Assembly: GCA_030627905.1 (NCBI GenBank)
Contig: DAOVRZ010000013.1
Location: 6,775-70,774 of the forward strand
DNA: 64,000 bases
Direction: 5' to 3'
Source: JAGMES01 sp023128035
Lineage (GTDB): Bacteria; Bacillota; Halanaerobiia; DY22613
The notes under the pieces are model-generated. The model worked only from the letters and a program-made list of their open reading frames with translations. It ran no database searches and had not been told where the DNA came from. This document shows, piece by piece, positions 1 through 8,473 of this stretch (positions are counted from its first letter, which is position 1; every line of letters starts with the position of its first letter). The position numbers and the translations under genes were made by a program.

Positions 1-78
1 AAATGACTAAATTAAAAGAATTTGCACTTGCTATCAGCATGATAGGCGCAATGTTTTCTGCGATATTATTTTCATAAT
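1..78 (+). CDS. C-terminal end of a membrane protein (partial)
   Basis: The reading frame is open from the window edge to a TAA at 76-78. Its last residues are hydrophobic (LAISMIGAMFSAILFS), which fits the end of a transmembrane segment. A Met codon at 4 could be internal. It lies 23 bases before the next membrane protein, which has a clear ribosome binding site, so the two may share a transcript. The family cannot be told from so little sequence. Confidence 0.4.
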
Positions 79-101
79 ATTTTAAGAAAGGTGGTATAAA
101 A

Positions 102-767
102 ATGATAACACCTGAAGAAAAATTTGAAAATTCAGTACATAAAATCGGAAGGATAACTATTTTAATAATAATCATATCTGTATTAATCGTTCCTGTTTTT
201 ATATGGATGTTTTATGGAATTTTTCCTCCACTAAATAGCTTGGTAAAAGGAATTATAACTATTTCATCTTTCATGATCCCTCTTTCAATAGCAGAAATAC
301 TTTCTTTTTATCCTATATTAGGTAGTAGTGGTATTTATATGGCTTATACAACTGGTAATATTGCAAATTTGAAAGTCCCCAGTAGTGCAATAGGCATGGA
401 AGTTGTGAATGTAGAACCTGGAACAAAAGAGGGGAATATCATATCTATTATTGCTATGGCAGGTTCTGTTATAGTGTCAGAACTCTTGTTGCTAATAAGT
501 ATGATCATGATAGTTCCTATATCAGAAAAATTGACTAATTCAATATTTCAACCAGCTTTTGAACAAATTTTACCTGCTTTATTTGGAGCTTTAGGTGCTT
601 ATTACATTTTTAAAGAATGGAAATTAGCAGTTGTTCCTTTGGCAATTAGTATAGTATTTTATTTAATTGGTGACTTTCCAACAGCTATAACAGTACCTAT
701 TTGTGTGTTAAGTTCAATTTTAGGAGCAAAATATTTATACAAAAAGGGTCAAATTTCTGCAACTTAA
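102..767 (+). CDS. Polytopic membrane protein, family not recognised
   Basis: A 221-residue protein with about six or seven hydrophobic segments spread from residue 15 to the C-terminus. The start is supported by AAAGGTGG about eight bases upstream. It contains a Gly/Ser/Pro-rich loop (YPILGSSGIYMAYTTG) near residues 70-85, a type of sequence common in transport proteins, but no family signature I can name. It directly follows the end of another membrane protein, so it may be the second half of a two-gene membrane system whose first part lies outside the window. The function is unknown. Confidence 0.7.
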   Translation: MITPEEKFENSVHKIGRITILIIIISVLIVPVFIWMFYGIFPPLNSLVKGIITISSFMIPLSIAEILSFYPILGSSGIYMAYTTGNIANLKVPSSAIGMEVVNVEPGTKEGNIISIIAMAGSVIVSELLLLISMIMIVPISEKLTNSIFQPAFEQILPALFGALGAYYIFKEWKLAVVPLAISIVFYLIGDFPTAITVPICVLSSILGAKYLYKKGQISAT

Positions 768-862
768 AGATAAAAAACCTCTTAATAACTATTGAATAAT
801 CATTGTGATGATGCTATAATGATTAGTGTCTTTATGAATCATACAGTATTAGGAGGTAAAAA

Positions 863-1459
863 ATGAAAAACGCTGCAGCACAAATTGCCGAAGAAAGGGC
901 AATAGTTATTAAGGATAACTTTGCGAATCCGGCTCCTTTGGGCTTAATGGGATTTGGTATGACAACTGTTTTGTTGAATTTGCATAATGCTGGTTTTTTT
1001 AAGTTAGGTGGAATGATTTTAGCAATGGGTATTTTTTATGGAGGAATTGCTCAAGTTATTGCAGGAATAATGGAATGGAAGAAAAATAACACTTTTGGAA
1101 CGACTGCATTTACATCCTATGGTTTTTTTTGGATGTCCTTTGCTGGGTTATTAGTGTTTCCTAAAATGGGACTGACCCCTGTACCAGAAAATAGCGCAAT
1201 GGTTGCATATCTTTTTATGTGGGGACTTTTTACTCTATTTATGTTTATTGGAACTTTAAAGCAAAATAGAGCTATGCAATTTGTTTTTGGTTCATTGACG
1301 TTATTATTCTTTTTATTAGCATTGGGAGATGCAACTCATAGCACAATGATTAAGCAAATCGCTGGTTATGAGGGAATTATTTGTGGATTGTCTGCTATTT
1401 ATACTGCACTTGCACAGGTATTGAATGAAGTATATGGGAAAAATATACTTCCACTTTGA
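863..1459 (+). CDS. satP: Acetate uptake transporter, GPR1/FUN34/YaaH (SatP) family
   Basis: A 198-residue protein with six predicted membrane helices. It carries the family signature NPAPLGLMGFG near residue 22, which in characterised SatP/AceP proteins lines the acetate/succinate pathway. The family moves short monocarboxylates such as acetate across the cytoplasmic membrane. The start is preceded by AGGAGG at 851-856. It stands alone, with a strong terminator downstream. The family call is firm; the substrate is inferred from the family. Confidence 0.88.
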   Translation: MKNAAAQIAEERAIVIKDNFANPAPLGLMGFGMTTVLLNLHNAGFFKLGGMILAMGIFYGGIAQVIAGIMEWKKNNTFGTTAFTSYGFFWMSFAGLLVFPKMGLTPVPENSAMVAYLFMWGLFTLFMFIGTLKQNRAMQFVFGSLTLLFFLLALGDATHSTMIKQIAGYEGIICGLSAIYTALAQVLNEVYGKNILPL

Positions 1460-1499
1460 TCAGTAAAAATAAATAATTTTTTCTTGTTCTTATAAATTA

Positions 1500-1545
1500 A
1501 GAAAGCAGTCAGGAAAGGTTTCTTCACCCTGACTGCTTATTATTT
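1500..1545 (+). terminator. Rho-independent terminator after the acetate transporter
   Basis: Complementary arms AGCAGTCAGG and CCTGACTGCT are separated by a short loop and followed by a T-rich stretch. The remaining 200 bases before the helicase are AT-rich, with no gene seen. Confidence 0.8.
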
Positions 1546-1752
1546 GTTTTGCAATAATGTAGGATGTATATAATGGGAATAAGTTGGGCATTAAATACAT
1601 TAGTGTTGTATAGTATTATGTGTTTGTGATAATCATATTTTTATAATGTTTTTTGTAATAATATTTTCATAATTGGTAACAATATTAGTACATATACTTA
1701 TAAAAATATTAGGGTCGACTTATGATTTATAGAAAAGAAAGGGGAAAAAAGT

Positions 1753-3330
1753 ATGCAAAAAATAAGATTCGAAGATTTAAATCTGTCAAAGAATATAAAC
1801 AAAGCAATCCAAGACATGGGTTTTGAGGAGGCTACTCCGATTCAGACTCAAGCAATTCCTCCATTATTAGAAGGGAAAGATGTAATTGGTCAATCCCAGA
1901 CTGGTACTGGCAAGACAGCAGCATTTACGCTACCAATTTTAGAGATGGTAAATCCTGATCTAAAAAAAGTTCAAGCATTGATTTTATGCCCTACAAGAGA
2001 ATTGGCAATTCAGGTTGCTGAAGAGGTAAGAAAACTAGCGAAATATACTCGTATTGTTAATTTACCTATTTATGGAGGTCAACCAATAGATCGTCAAATT
2101 AGAGCATTAAAAAAAGGAGTACAGTTAGTAATTGGTACACCTGGTCGAGTAATGGATCATATGAGACGACGCACTCTTAAAATGGATCATGTAAAAATGG
2201 TAGTTTTGGATGAAGCAGATGTAATGTTAGATATGGGTTTTAGAGAAGATATTGAAACAATCTTACAAGATATTCATGAAAGACAAACAATATTATTTTC
2301 TGCTACTATGCCAAAGCCAATTTTAGATCTTACAAAAAAATATCAAAAGAATCCTGTGTTTGTTAAGGTAGTTCATAAGATATTGACAGTTCCAAGTATT
2401 GAGCAAGTTTATTTTGAAGTAAAACCAAGAACTAAATTAGAGATTTTATCACGTTTGATTGATATGTATAACCCTAAATTGGCATTAGTATTTTGTAATA
2501 CTAAAAGGCAAGTAGATGAACTGGTTACTAAACTTCAAACTAGGGGATATTTTGTAGATGGATTACATGGGGATTTGAAACAAACTCAAAGAGATAGAGT
2601 TATGGCTAACTTTAGAAGAGGTACTGTTGAAATTTTAGTTGCCACCGATGTAGCAGCGCGTGGAATTGATGTTGATGATATTGAAGTAGTTTTTAACTAT
2701 GATGTTCCACAAGATTTAGAGTATTATGTACATCGAATTGGTAGAACTGGAAGAGCAGGAAGAGAAGGTAAGGCGTTTACTTTTGTTGTTGGAAAGGAAA
2801 TTTACAAACTACGAGATATTCAAAGATATACTAAAACAAAAATTACTCGGCGTGATGTACCATCTATCAGTGATGTTGAAGAGATAAAATCAAACATATT
2901 TTTAGACAATCTAAGAGAGATTATTGATGAAGGACAGTTAGGAAAATATGTTAGATTAATTGAACGGTTATTAGATGAAGATTATACCTCTATGGATATT
3001 GCAGCAGCATTGTTAAAATTATCTTTGAGTGATGATAAGAAAGAAGAGATTGACTTTCAACCTGATTTTGAAAATACTGGCGCAGAACCAGGTATGGTAA
3101 GATTATTTATAAATGTTGGAAGAAAGCAAAAAGTTCAAGCACGAGATATTGTTGGTGCAATTGCTGGAGAAACAGGTTTGTCTGGTAAATTAATTGGATC
3201 TATTGATGTTTATGAAAAATATACTTTTGTTGAAGTTCCTAAAGAATATGTAAAAGAAGTTTTGATGATTATGAAAAATAATCGTATAAAGGGAAATCAG
3301 ATAAATATAGAACCTGCAAATGGGAAATAA
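1753..3330 (+). CDS. DEAD-box ATP-dependent RNA helicase with DbpA-type RNA-binding tail
   Basis: A 525-residue RNA helicase of the DeaD/CshA/DbpA group that unwinds structured RNA in cold adaptation, ribosome assembly or mRNA decay. All core motifs are visible: Q motif (ATPIQTQAIP), motif I SQTGTGKT, PTRELA, TPGRVMD, motif II DEAD, motif III SAT, VATDVAARGIDV and motif VI HRIGRTGRAGREG. Residues about 450-523 form a DbpA-like RNA-binding domain (MVRLFINVGRK and onward), which in DbpA targets 23S rRNA. A GGGG-rich ribosome binding site precedes the ATG. It is monocistronic and followed by a terminator. Confidence 0.95.
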   Translation: MQKIRFEDLNLSKNINKAIQDMGFEEATPIQTQAIPPLLEGKDVIGQSQTGTGKTAAFTLPILEMVNPDLKKVQALILCPTRELAIQVAEEVRKLAKYTRIVNLPIYGGQPIDRQIRALKKGVQLVIGTPGRVMDHMRRRTLKMDHVKMVVLDEADVMLDMGFREDIETILQDIHERQTILFSATMPKPILDLTKKYQKNPVFVKVVHKILTVPSIEQVYFEVKPRTKLEILSRLIDMYNPKLALVFCNTKRQVDELVTKLQTRGYFVDGLHGDLKQTQRDRVMANFRRGTVEILVATDVAARGIDVDDIEVVFNYDVPQDLEYYVHRIGRTGRAGREGKAFTFVVGKEIYKLRDIQRYTKTKITRRDVPSISDVEEIKSNIFLDNLREIIDEGQLGKYVRLIERLLDEDYTSMDIAAALLKLSLSDDKKEEIDFQPDFENTGAEPGMVRLFINVGRKQKVQARDIVGAIAGETGLSGKLIGSIDVYEKYTFVEVPKEYVKEVLMIMKNNRIKGNQINIEPANGK

Positions 3331-3383
3331 GATAATGTTCAAGGATATTTTTTAAATAATTGGCAATATATAGATTTTTCAAA

Positions 3384-3418
3384 TCGCTGGGTAAATAGCC
3401 CAGCTTTTCTTTTTATTT
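3384..3418 (+). terminator. Terminator after the RNA helicase
   Basis: Hairpin GCTGGG-TAAATAG-CCCAGC at 3386-3404 followed by TTTTCTTTTT. Confidence 0.8.
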
Positions 3419-3505
3419 TGCAGGACTTTCTTTTGAAAATCTTGAAATAAGAGATGTAATAACGGAGTTATTGCATCGACTTTAATTTAGAAAAGAGGTT
3501 GAATT

Positions 3506-4039
3506 ATGAGAAAGAATGGGTCTGATGGTAGATGGTTTGGAATTCTTTTAATTATGTTAGGAGCTATTTTATTATTAGGTAGATATAATCTAATCTCTGG
3601 TGATCATTTTTTGTATTTTATAGCAGGTGGATTTTATTTTGCATATTTCACTTTTGGTGGTTCCAGGCATTATGGAAATATAGGTTTTTTAATTCCTGGA
3701 AATGTTTTATTTGCAATTAACCTTTTTGCGAATCTGGAAAATGTGAGGTTCTTTGATAATTTAGGAGGAGGAATGTTTTTTATCTTTTTAGCTATAGCTT
3801 TTCTTGTTGTTTATTTACATACAAGAACTTTTCATGATGAAGATTGGGGAGCACGGAGTTGGCCACTTTTTCCAGCAGGAGGGTTAACATGTTTTGGTAT
3901 CTTAATAATTTTAAGTGAGCAGTTTGAATTTATCAATATTGGTGAGTTATTTGGTTATCTGAGTGGAATAATATTAATTGGGGTTGGGTGTTTTCTCTTC
4001 ATTAAAGGTAAGCAGATAAAGAGGAGTGAAGAGGATTGA
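3506..4039 (+). CDS. Five-helix membrane protein, possibly LiaF/DUF5668-like
   Basis: A 177-residue protein with about five transmembrane helices and short charged ends (MRKNGSDGR at the N-terminus, KQIKRSEED at the C-terminus). The paired short helices and the GILLIMLGAILLLGRYN start resemble the LiaI/LiaF transmembrane region found in envelope-stress membrane proteins; this is a weak resemblance. An AGAGG ribosome binding site precedes the ATG. Its stop overlaps the alternative TTG start of the endonuclease III gene, so the two are probably co-transcribed. Confidence 0.65.
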   Translation: MRKNGSDGRWFGILLIMLGAILLLGRYNLISGDHFLYFIAGGFYFAYFTFGGSRHYGNIGFLIPGNVLFAINLFANLENVRFFDNLGGGMFFIFLAIAFLVVYLHTRTFHDEDWGARSWPLFPAGGLTCFGILIILSEQFEFINIGELFGYLSGIILIGVGCFLFIKGKQIKRSEED

Positions 4040-4056
4040 GAAAACTAGAGGTTAGT

Positions 4057-4695
4057 ATGTCTAAAGCAGGTAAAGAAATTAATAAGATATTAGATATTTT
4101 GGATGAAACTTACCCAGATGCTAAATGTGAATTACATTACACTACGCCATTTGAACTTCTTATAGCCACAGTTCTGAGTGCGCAAACAACTGATAAAAAA
4201 GTTAATGAAGTTACAAAGACTCTATTTGCGAAATATTCTTCTCCAGAGGATTATTTGAAAGCTGATCAACTGGAGTTGGAGCATTGTATTCGAGAAATCG
4301 GGCTATATAGAAATAAGACGAAAAATATTAAAAAGTTGAGTAAAGTTTTAGTAAATGAGTATAATGGTGAGATTCCAGATAGTAAAGAAAAACTGATGAA
4401 ACTGGCGGGAGTTGGAAGGAAAACCGCAAATGTAGTTTTAAGTAATGCTTTTAATGTACCTGCTATAGCTGTAGATACTCACGTTTTTAGGGTTTCTAAT
4501 AGAATCGGTATTGCTAATGCTGAGAATGTTCTAAAAACTGAAGAACAATTGCAAAATGCTATACCAAAAGAGAGATGGTCAAAAGCACATCATTATCTAA
4601 TCTTTCACGGTAGAAGAATATGTAAAGCAAGAAAACCTAATTGTGAGGAATGCCCATTAGCAGGATATTGTGATTATTACATTGACTCTAGATGA
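4057..4695 (+). CDS. nth: Endonuclease III (DNA glycosylase/AP lyase)
   Basis: A base-excision repair enzyme that removes oxidised pyrimidines and cleaves the abasic site. The helix-hairpin-helix LAGVGRKTANVV carries the catalytic Lys (about residue 122) and AVDTHVFRVSNR carries the catalytic Asp (about residue 140). The C-terminus has the [4Fe-4S] loop with C-x6-C-x2-C-x5-C spacing (CKARKPNCEECPLAGYC). I chose the ATG at 4057, giving 212 residues, the usual family length. A TTG at 4036 overlapping the previous stop would add seven residues. It lies between two envelope genes in one apparent operon. Confidence 0.94.
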   Translation: MSKAGKEINKILDILDETYPDAKCELHYTTPFELLIATVLSAQTTDKKVNEVTKTLFAKYSSPEDYLKADQLELEHCIREIGLYRNKTKNIKKLSKVLVNEYNGEIPDSKEKLMKLAGVGRKTANVVLSNAFNVPAIAVDTHVFRVSNRIGIANAENVLKTEEQLQNAIPKERWSKAHHYLIFHGRRICKARKPNCEECPLAGYCDYYIDSR

Positions 4696-4715
4696 TAAAA
4701 ATAGGAGGAATTATT

Positions 4716-5390
4716 GTGAGAAAGAACTTATTAATTACATTATTACTTTGTTTGTTTTTAGCTACTTTACCAAGTTTCGCAGAAGAAAATCTCTTGATTC
4801 AAAATAGTGGTGGCGGTGGGATGATAGAGGTATTACAGATTGATATGGTTGAACTTAACTCACTTTTAACCCAAAATGGATACAATTCTTTCGGATCGAC
4901 AATGATTATCTTTGGTGGAGGATTATTAGCTCAGAATGACAAAAATCTTCGATATAGTAACTTTGGGGCCAGTGGTTCACTTTCTTCAACCGCGGAAAAT
5001 GGTCAATATGCTAATTTATCCTTTACTCATGGTGGTTTTGGTTTGGATAAAATTTTTACACTGTCAGATTTTATTGGGTTTAGCTTAGGAGGTTCTGCGT
5101 CTTTAGGAAAGTATAAATTGGAACTTATAAAAGATACTGCTACTGATATTGAAGATGGCATTAGTAATTCTTATCAAACGGTAATGACAGTTCCAGTATT
5201 CATGATTAAACCTCAGGTAGGGGCATCTTATTCTATTAAGCGTTATATGGATTTGGAAGTGAAAGCAGGTTATTATTATTCACATATTCTTGGAAACTGG
5301 AAACAAGGAAAGAATCCACTAGAAGGAAATCAGCCTTTAGAGCAGATGCATGGATTTTCTCTTCTGGTAAATCTGAATTTTGGATTTTAG
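4716..5390 (+). CDS. Secreted beta-barrel-like envelope protein
   Basis: A protein of about 224 residues with a clear Sec signal peptide (RKNLLITLLLCLFLATLPSFA). I chose the GTG at 4716 because AGGAGG lies just upstream; an ATG at 4692 would put extra residues before the signal. The mature part has a Gly-rich stretch and then alternating hydrophobic/polar strands with many Gly and aromatic residues. It ends in a strand closing with Phe (LLVNLNFGF), the pattern of outer-membrane beta-barrels recognised by the Bam machinery. No named family was recognised. Its presence suggests an outer membrane, as do the TolC-like genes later in the window. Confidence 0.7.
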   Translation: MRKNLLITLLLCLFLATLPSFAEENLLIQNSGGGGMIEVLQIDMVELNSLLTQNGYNSFGSTMIIFGGGLLAQNDKNLRYSNFGASGSLSSTAENGQYANLSFTHGGFGLDKIFTLSDFIGFSLGGSASLGKYKLELIKDTATDIEDGISNSYQTVMTVPVFMIKPQVGASYSIKRYMDLEVKAGYYYSHILGNWKQGKNPLEGNQPLEQMHGFSLLVNLNFGF

Positions 5391-5403
5391 TTGTGAAGTG
5401 GAG

Positions 5404-5473
5404 CTAAGCCAAGTTAAGGGTCAAGGTACATTAAAATTTTTCTAAATGTACCTTGACCCTTAACTTGGCTTAG
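5404..5473. repeat. Long perfect inverted repeat (29-bp arms)
   Basis: The left arm at 5404-5432 and the right arm at 5445-5473 are exact reverse complements over 29 bases (starting CTAAGCCAAGTTAAGGGTC), separated by about 12 AT-rich bases. It lies just after the barrel-like gene. It may act as a terminator, but there is no clear T-run after the right arm, so it could also be a small palindromic repeat unit. Confidence 0.8.
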
Positions 5474-5534
5474 CAAGTCAGTTCATACATAAATAAAGAA
5501 AACTGTCGAATTATTCAGAAATTTCAAAAAATGC

Positions 5535-5589
5535 TTGACAATTATATTTAAATGAGATATTATAATCACAGGAATGAAACCCATTACAT
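5535..5589 (+). promoter_or_regulatory. lacI-type regulator promoter with overlapping operator
   Basis: TTGACA at 5535-5540 lies 17 bases before TATTAT (5558-5563), which overlaps a TATAAT at 5561-5566. Just downstream, at 5574-5589, is ATGAAACCCATTACAT. The same sequence, differing only at the two central bases, occurs on the other strand at 6814-6829 after the regulator gene. Each half follows ATGNAAY, an imperfect palindrome typical of LacI-family operators. Position over the transcription start suggests autoregulation. Confidence 0.6.
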
Positions 5590-5607
5590 ACAAAAGAGAG
5601 GTCTGTT

Positions 5608-6789
5608 ATGATAAGTAATATTACAATAGAGTATATAGCACGTGAAGCAGAAGTTTCTACAGCAACTGTTTCAAGATATTTGAATTCTCCTGAAAAAGTG
5701 GCGTTTCAGACTGCTGAACGAATTAAAAAAGTTATTCAAAAATATAATTATCAACCAGGGAAAAAGAATCGTTCTAACGTGGTTACTGTGAATGATGTTG
5801 CTGAGTTAGCTGGGGTTTCTAAAGCAACAGTTTCAAGAGTATTGAATAATAGTAATCTAGTTGGTGAAGATACAAGAAAAGCCGTTCTTGAAGCGATAGA
5901 AGAATTAAATTTTCTGCCCAATATGGTTGCAAGACAACTTAGAAAGCAAGCGACCAAATTGATTGGAATCATCTTACCAGATATATCTAATTCTTTTTAT
6001 TCCAAAGTTTTGAAGGGAATTGAAGAAATTGCCTATAATCTAGAATATGACGTTGTGTTGATGAATACTAATTATAGTGAAGAACGAGAGGCAAAATATT
6101 TACAAACTCTTATGGAACGACGTGCTCAAGGTTTTTGTTTTATGTGCCATCGTTTGGATGAGAATAAAATCAAAATGCTAGAAAGTTTACCTTTGCCATA
6201 TGTGCTAATTTCAAGAAGTGTTGCTAATTATCCTCAAATTCCTTTTGTCAATATTGATAATGTCAGTGGGAGTTATGATGCTACAAAACATCTGATTTCA
6301 TTGGGACATAAAAAAATTGCAATAATCGCTGGACCACCTTATGATGAGTGTTCCTCGCTTGATAGAATAGAAGGTTATAAAAAGGCTTTAGAAGAAGCGA
6401 ATTTACTTTTTCGAGATGATTATCTAAAACTGGGGGATTTCACTTTTGCCACTGCGGAAAAGGTAGCAAGAGAATTATTGGAGTTGCCTGATCGACCAAC
6501 AGCTATTTTTGCAATTAGTGATGAGACAGCTATTGGTGCTATTAAAGCAGCGAACGGTTTAGGGTATCGAATACCTGAAGATATTTCAATAATGGGGTTT
6601 GATAATCTTGAGATTGCAAGTTTTTATCATCCAACTATCTCAACTATAGCGCAGCCTATGGTTGAGATGGGTAAAAAATCTGCCCAGATTTTAATCAATA
6701 TTATAGAAAAAAGAAAAGATAATGAGATCCAGCTTATTTTACCCCATAAATTAGTTATTAGAGAATCAACATTAAGATATAAAGTATAA
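5608..6789 (+). CDS. LacI-family transcriptional regulator with two tandem HTH domains
   Basis: A 393-residue sugar-responsive repressor. LacI regulators normally have one N-terminal helix-turn-helix and about 335 residues. Here residues 6-27 (ITIEYIAREAEVSTATVSRY) and 61-82 (VTVNDVAELAGVSKATVSRV) are both full LacI HTH motifs. They are followed by the usual periplasmic-binding-protein-like effector domain (LIGIILPDISNSFYSKVLKG onward). The start is well supported (AAGAGAGG ahead of the ATG) and no ribosome binding site precedes the second HTH, so the two appear to be in one protein. It probably controls the downstream disaccharide genes, with candidate operators before itself and before the binding protein. 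Confidence 0.92.
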   Translation: MISNITIEYIAREAEVSTATVSRYLNSPEKVAFQTAERIKKVIQKYNYQPGKKNRSNVVTVNDVAELAGVSKATVSRVLNNSNLVGEDTRKAVLEAIEELNFLPNMVARQLRKQATKLIGIILPDISNSFYSKVLKGIEEIAYNLEYDVVLMNTNYSEEREAKYLQTLMERRAQGFCFMCHRLDENKIKMLESLPLPYVLISRSVANYPQIPFVNIDNVSGSYDATKHLISLGHKKIAIIAGPPYDECSSLDRIEGYKKALEEANLLFRDDYLKLGDFTFATAEKVARELLELPDRPTAIFAISDETAIGAIKAANGLGYRIPEDISIMGFDNLEIASFYHPTISTIAQPMVEMGKKSAQILINIIEKRKDNEIQLILPHKLVIRESTLRYKV

Positions 6790-6813
6790 TTTATATCTTA
6801 ATTTTATATCTTA

Positions 6814-6829
6814 ATGTAATCCGTTTCAT
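6814..6829 (-). promoter_or_regulatory. Second candidate operator for the tandem-HTH regulator
   Basis: Read on the minus strand this is ATGAAACGGATTACAT, matching the site at 5574-5589 in 14 of 16 bases. It lies in the gap between the regulator and the binding-protein gene, as expected for control of the sugar operon. The core promoter for that operon is not clear to me. Confidence 0.55.
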
Positions 6830-6957
6830 ACATTTATAAATAAACTAATTTAGATTAATAAGTTTTTATTTTATACATATATTTTTATTAGAAAGGAGAT
6901 GAACTAAAGTTTTAGACTAGGTGTTTAATCTTATCAAAAGTATAAAGGAGGATAACG

Positions 6958-8232
6958 ATGAAAAGAAGTTTTGTGTTTTTTATGGCTATAGTTATGGTTT
7001 TAGGTGTTATGGGTAGTAGTTTAGTATTAGCTGAGCAGATTGAAATTACTGTTGCAACAGGTGCTGTAGGACAAGAGTACGAACTAAGTGTTGAGGCTGC
7101 AGGGCGTTATATGGAAAATCATCCTAATGTAACTGTAAAAGTTTTAGATACTCCAGACTTAGCTCAAGATCGTCTTGGTTTATATCTTCAATTCTTTGAA
7201 GCAAAAAGCTCAGAAGTAGATGTATATCAAATTGATGTAATTTGGCCTGGCGATTTAGCTGAACATTTGGTTGATCTTAACCAATATGGTGCAAAAGATG
7301 TAGCTGGTCAGCATTTCCCAGCAATCATTGAAAATAATACAGTTGATGGACGTTTGGTTGCTATTCCTTGGTTTACAGATGCAGGTCTCTTATATTATCG
7401 TAGTGACTTGTTAGAGAAATATAACTTAGATGTTCCAAGTACTTGGGAAGAGTTAGAAAAAGCGGCTGGAACCATTCAAAGTGGCGAACGTGCTGCTGGT
7501 AATCAAGATTTATGGGGTTATGTATGGCAAGGAAATGCTTATGAAGGTTTAACTTGTGACGCATTAGAGTGGATCGCTGCTAATGGTGGTGGTACTATTA
7601 TCAGCCCTGATAAGAAGATTACTATCAATAATCCAAATGCTGTTGAGATTATTGATAGTGCAGCTAGATGGGTTGGAACTATCTCTCCAAATGGTGTAAT
7701 CGGTTTTGGTGAAGAGGATGCTCGGAATATGTGGCAAGCTGGTAATGCTGCATTCATGAGAAATTGGCCTTATGCATATTCTTTAGGTCATGCTGATGAT
7801 AGTGCAATTAAGGGTCTCTTTGATGTTGCTCCACTTCCTGCTGGTAAGAGCGGTAAGGGTGCTGCTTCACTAGGTGGATGGCAATTAGCTGTAAGTAAAT
7901 ATAGTAAGCATCCAGAGGTTGCTGCTGATGTAGCTTTATTCTTAGCTTCATATGAAGAGCAAAAAATCCGTGCGGTTAAAGCTTCTCTCAATCCAACAAT
8001 TATGGCTCTTTATCAAGATGCAGATGTTTTAGAAGCAACCCCATTCTTCGGAAACTTATATGATGTATTTATTAATGCTGTAGCGCGTCCTTCAACTGCT
8101 ACTGCACCTAGATATAATGAAGTATCTACATTATTCTTCACTGCTGTTCATTCTGTTCTTACAGGTGAAAAAGATGCAGTTACTGCTTTAGAAGAATTAG
8201 AATTAGATTTAGAAGATTTAACTGGATTTTAA
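6958..8232 (+). CDS. ABC transporter sugar-binding protein (MalE-like)
   Basis: A 424-residue extracytoplasmic solute-binding protein of family 1. A Sec signal peptide (residues 1-25, ending SSLVLA-EQ) is followed by the cluster C/MalE fold with markers such as YQIDVIWPGDLAEH and AIPWFTDAGLLYYRSDLL. There is no lipobox Cys after the signal, so the protein is predicted to be soluble in a periplasm rather than membrane-anchored, which fits a two-membrane cell. AAAGGAGG precedes the ATG. It is the first gene of the disaccharide locus and most likely binds a di- or oligosaccharide such as trehalose, maltose or kojibiose. Its TAA stop lies inside a repeat element. Confidence 0.92.
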   Translation: MKRSFVFFMAIVMVLGVMGSSLVLAEQIEITVATGAVGQEYELSVEAAGRYMENHPNVTVKVLDTPDLAQDRLGLYLQFFEAKSSEVDVYQIDVIWPGDLAEHLVDLNQYGAKDVAGQHFPAIIENNTVDGRLVAIPWFTDAGLLYYRSDLLEKYNLDVPSTWEELEKAAGTIQSGERAAGNQDLWGYVWQGNAYEGLTCDALEWIAANGGGTIISPDKKITINNPNAVEIIDSAARWVGTISPNGVIGFGEEDARNMWQAGNAAFMRNWPYAYSLGHADDSAIKGLFDVAPLPAGKSGKGAASLGGWQLAVSKYSKHPEVAADVALFLASYEEQKIRAVKASLNPTIMALYQDADVLEATPFFGNLYDVFINAVARPSTATAPRYNEVSTLFFTAVHSVLTGEKDAVTALEELELDLEDLTGF

Positions 8233-8373
8233 CAACAATTTCGGAAGGCATAATACTCTCATCTTCTACAAGTGGGGGTAGCTATTCTCAAATAACTTAG
8301 CTTTTGGTGGGATATAAGTCCCCTTCCGAAAGTTGTTAAACTAAATATATTTAGCTTGCAAGCTAAATATATT
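8229..8373. repeat. Structured repeat element, type 1, copy A
   Basis: It starts at the stop codon of the binding-protein gene with TTAACAACAATTTCGGAAGG and ends with the complementary CCTTCCGAAAGTTGTTAA, followed by a 30-base palindrome (8344-8373). Copies B (35173-35311) and C (43134-43271) have the same layout: TTAACGAC ends, a CTTCAGAAGG-type stem and an AT-rich palindrome on one side. Confidence 0.65.
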
Positions 8374-8404
8374 ATTAAACAATAAGATAGAAATCATTAT
8401 CTCT

Positions 8405-8444
8405 CAAATTGGTTGGGGAGGATTTTTTCCCAACCAATTTTTTA
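8405..8444 (+). terminator. Hairpin terminator between binding protein and permeases
   Basis: Arms AAATTGGTTGGG and CCCAACCAATTT are separated by 11 bases and followed by T-rich sequence. Lying between the binding-protein and permease genes, it would let fewer transcripts reach the permeases, a common way to make binding protein in excess. Confidence 0.75.
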
Positions 8445-8473
8445 ACTACATTATACAAGGAGGGAAATTATTG

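Noticed and set aside
8229..8373. A CRISPR array or tandem repeat at the structured elements
   Set aside because: Each element is a single dispersed copy with internal inverted repeats; there is no regular repeat-spacer pattern anywhere in the window.
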